NCBI GenBank assembly: GCA_905221605.1
Contig: CAJNDS010002398.1
Coordinates: 84,501-148,500, forward strand
Source of the DNA: Symbiodinium natans
Lineage: Eukaryota; Sar; Dinophyceae; Suessiales; Symbiodiniaceae
Reading direction: 5' to 3'
Length of the DNA stretch: 64,000 bases
Both the position numbers and the translations under genes were made by a program. Positions 62,468-64,000 of the stretch are shown here, piece by piece (positions within the stretch are counted from its first letter, which is position 1; each line of letters starts with the position of its first letter). The notes beneath the pieces were generated by a model, which searched no databases, was not told the origin of the DNA, and saw only the letters and a program-made list of their open reading frames with translations.

Positions 62468-64000
62468 TTGCTGAGTTAGAAGTGGATCGGTTGGTCCAGC
62501 ATGTCGACCTAAGGAGTTTAGGCGACGCCAGTGCGGGCCCATACCCGCCGTTGGGGCGAGGACCGAAACTGGGCACGGTCCAAGCGTCCCAAGCTGCTGC
62601 GGCCAGCAGTGGCGCGGCGAGCTCCTCGACGGTTGTGCTGGCCCCTGCGGGCCGTGTCATGGCCGCGGGGGCCGCCCAACCTGTTACCCCTCCGAAGGCC
62701 GCGCCTAAGGCAAAAGGGCGTCCCTCAGGGACTCCTAGGACTTCGATCGTTCCAGCGAAGCCCAAGGTGTACCCTAGGCGCAACATCCCTGGCCCCAATG
62801 TCCTCGAGGCCGAAGACTCGCTCGAGGAAAAGGCAGCCCAGGAGGCTGAAGGTGTCGAGGAAGATAGTTCCAGCTCGGATCTTCCCGACACGCGGGCGCC
62901 TCCAGCCGCGGTCAAGGTGAAGGAGGACGAGGAGCCCGCTAGTGGGGCCCAGGCCGAGAGCACAGAGGAAGGGGTCCTCGTGCTGGGCCAGTCGGTGGTC
63001 ACCAGCGCGAAGGAGTACCTCGCGCGGTCCGAAGCTCTTCTGAGAGCGCAGAAGCTCCAGTCGAAAATACTGGAGGTGGCGGGAACCGCGATGGTGAAGC
63101 TAGAGAAGATCACCAAGCGTGAGGAATCCCTCAAAACACTGCGCCGAGAGGGAGAGAGTCGGGCGGCCGGGGAAGGCGCCGACGGGGAAGAGGTGTCTGA
63201 CGATGGTCAGGACGCCCCCGGGGTTGCGGGGTCGAGCAGTTCCGCCAGGCCTTCAGGAGGCGGGACCGCCCAGTCCGCCCCGGCCCCAGAGGAGCCTCGC
63301 CCCAATGCTGACGGCCACTATGGATGCTCGGCTCCTGGATGCGGGCTGGCCTTTGAGTCGCTGGTGCAGTACCACTTGCATCAGGCGGCCTGCCATGGCG
63401 CCTCTCTTCCGCCCAACCTGGGGATCAGCCCCTCCGCACCTCTTGACCCGTTTCGTCAGGACTGGCGGGGACGGCTGTTCCGCCGAGGAAAGGACGGTGG
63501 GTATGGGGAGGTGCCCATGCTCCGAGTGATTAGGTACCACAAAGCCAACGGGTACGATCACTCGAGGGTCCCGCTCCTGAAGCGAGGGGACCGAATCCAG
63601 CTTGAGGATGGATCGCACCACATTTATGGTGGTAGCCATCCGCCGGGGTGGCTTCGCGATGACCCCGAGCTGGACCCCCCTCCAGAGAGAAGCGATGGAG
63701 GGTCCACGCCCAAGAGCGAGCCCACGGAGGAGGCCGATCCCGAGCCTCCGCGGGAGGCCGCTCCGCGCGGGCGGGCCCTCGAGCCGCGGAAGGGCGACGT
63801 CCAGCGACGCCTGGCCGAGCGTCGCTCCAAGCGAGATTACTCGCCGGACCTGGTGACGCCTCTTGACGATCTCCATGCCAAGGAGATCGACTCCTTCTTC
63901 GCGGGCGACCCAGCCGCGGATAGCCTTGACGTCATTTTGATGCGCGCCGAGGTTCGCACTGAGTCCCACCTCAACGTCGGCCGGGAGCGAGAAGAGCCCC
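62332..64000 (+). CDS. Tpt1-like C-terminal strand, coiled coil and C2H2 finger (runs off window)
   Basis: This frame is open from before 62332 to the window edge. It begins with DAGVPIYSGADGVALTG, which completes the KptA fold (usual form: GxxFYxSxNGVxLT), so it continues the preceding frame after a frameshift. An Ala/Pro/Ser-rich linker, an acidic patch (EEDSSSSD) and a helical, probably coiled-coil segment (LLRAQKLQSKILEVAG) follow. Next is one C2H2 zinc finger, C-x4-C-x12-H-x4-H, with codons 63325, 63340, 63379 and 63394. Then comes a region with WRGRLFRRGKDGGYGEV and a charged tail. The C-terminus is outside the window. It could be the first gene of a second retroelement, or an accessory gene of the upstream one. 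Confidence 0.65.
   Translation, partial: MAVLRDAGVPIYSGADGVALTGQIRATGISRIWALPKGSPVYSVLIAELEVDRLVQHVDLRSLGDASAGPYPPLGRGPKLGTVQASQAAAASSGAASSSTVVLAPAGRVMAAGAAQPVTPPKAAPKAKGRPSGTPRTSIVPAKPKVYPRRNIPGPNVLEAEDSLEEKAAQEAEGVEEDSSSSDLPDTRAPPAAVKVKEDEEPASGAQAESTEEGVLVLGQSVVTSAKEYLARSEALLRAQKLQSKILEVAGTAMVKLEKITKREESLKTLRREGESRAAGEGADGEEVSDDGQDAPGVAGSSSSARPSGGGTAQSAPAPEEPRPNADGHYGCSAPGCGLAFESLVQYHLHQAACHGASLPPNLGISPSAPLDPFRQDWRGRLFRRGKDGGYGEVPMLRVIRYHKANGYDHSRVPLLKRGDRIQLEDGSHHIYGGSHPPGWLRDDPELDPPPERSDGGSTPKSEPTEEADPEPPREAAPRGRALEPRKGDVQRRLAERRSKRDYSPDLVTPLDDLHAKEIDSFFAGDPAADSLDVILMRAEVRTESHLNVGREREEP

Overview
The window looks like nuclear DNA of a dinoflagellate, most likely a member of the Symbiodiniaceae (inference). 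The reasons are: many degenerate TTTAGGG-type tracts; a partial copy of the dinoflagellate spliced leader (50619-50637); two genes whose short exons can be joined in phase only through introns that mostly start with GC or GA instead of GT; long GC-rich retroelement polyproteins; and no bacterial operon structure.

Layout. 1-9 kb is mostly non-genic, with telomere-like degenerate repeats. 9.3-13.7 kb (minus strand) holds an intact 326-residue gene and, upstream of it, a longer decayed gene broken by a TGA, frame changes and an exact 14-bp tandem duplication. 13.6-18.06 kb is satellite DNA: a composite array with a 1187-bp higher-order period, then a 2.4-kb array of a 9-bp unit that flips orientation and so forms hairpins. 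22.4-27.7 kb (minus) holds intron-rich host genes: a TBC-domain RabGAP that can be partly spliced from the sequence, and exons of an unknown gene or genes. 28355-31333 is a 2979-bp element with about 140-bp terminal inverted repeats and a TTA target duplication. It carries AT-rich Cys4 zinc-ribbon reading frames fused to a decayed GC-rich retroelement gene. 36.2-38.3 kb (minus) is a protein kinase gene; seven exons give a continuous kinase core with HRD, DFG and APE motifs. 39-50 kb is mostly simple repeats, with a few exon-like stretches.

50.6-61.2 kb (plus) is a large Ty3/gypsy-type retroelement: a Gag with two CCCH fingers, a retropepsin-like protease, a Cys-rich/transmembrane segment, and an enormous polymerase frame. 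Its domain order is unusual. The RT thumb/connection and RNase H come first, then a complete DD35E integrase, and the RT fingers and palm (YVDD) come about 0.8 kb of protein later, at the C-terminal end. The frame runs without a stop into a second gene (61769 to the window end) encoding a Tpt1/KptA-like RNA 2'-phosphotransferase, followed by a coiled coil and a C2H2 finger.

The strongest candidates for something undescribed are the permuted polymerase, the Tpt1-like gene coupled to it, and the chimeric inverted-repeat element at 28.4-31.3 kb. Splice sites and domain calls were read by eye; no database search was possible.
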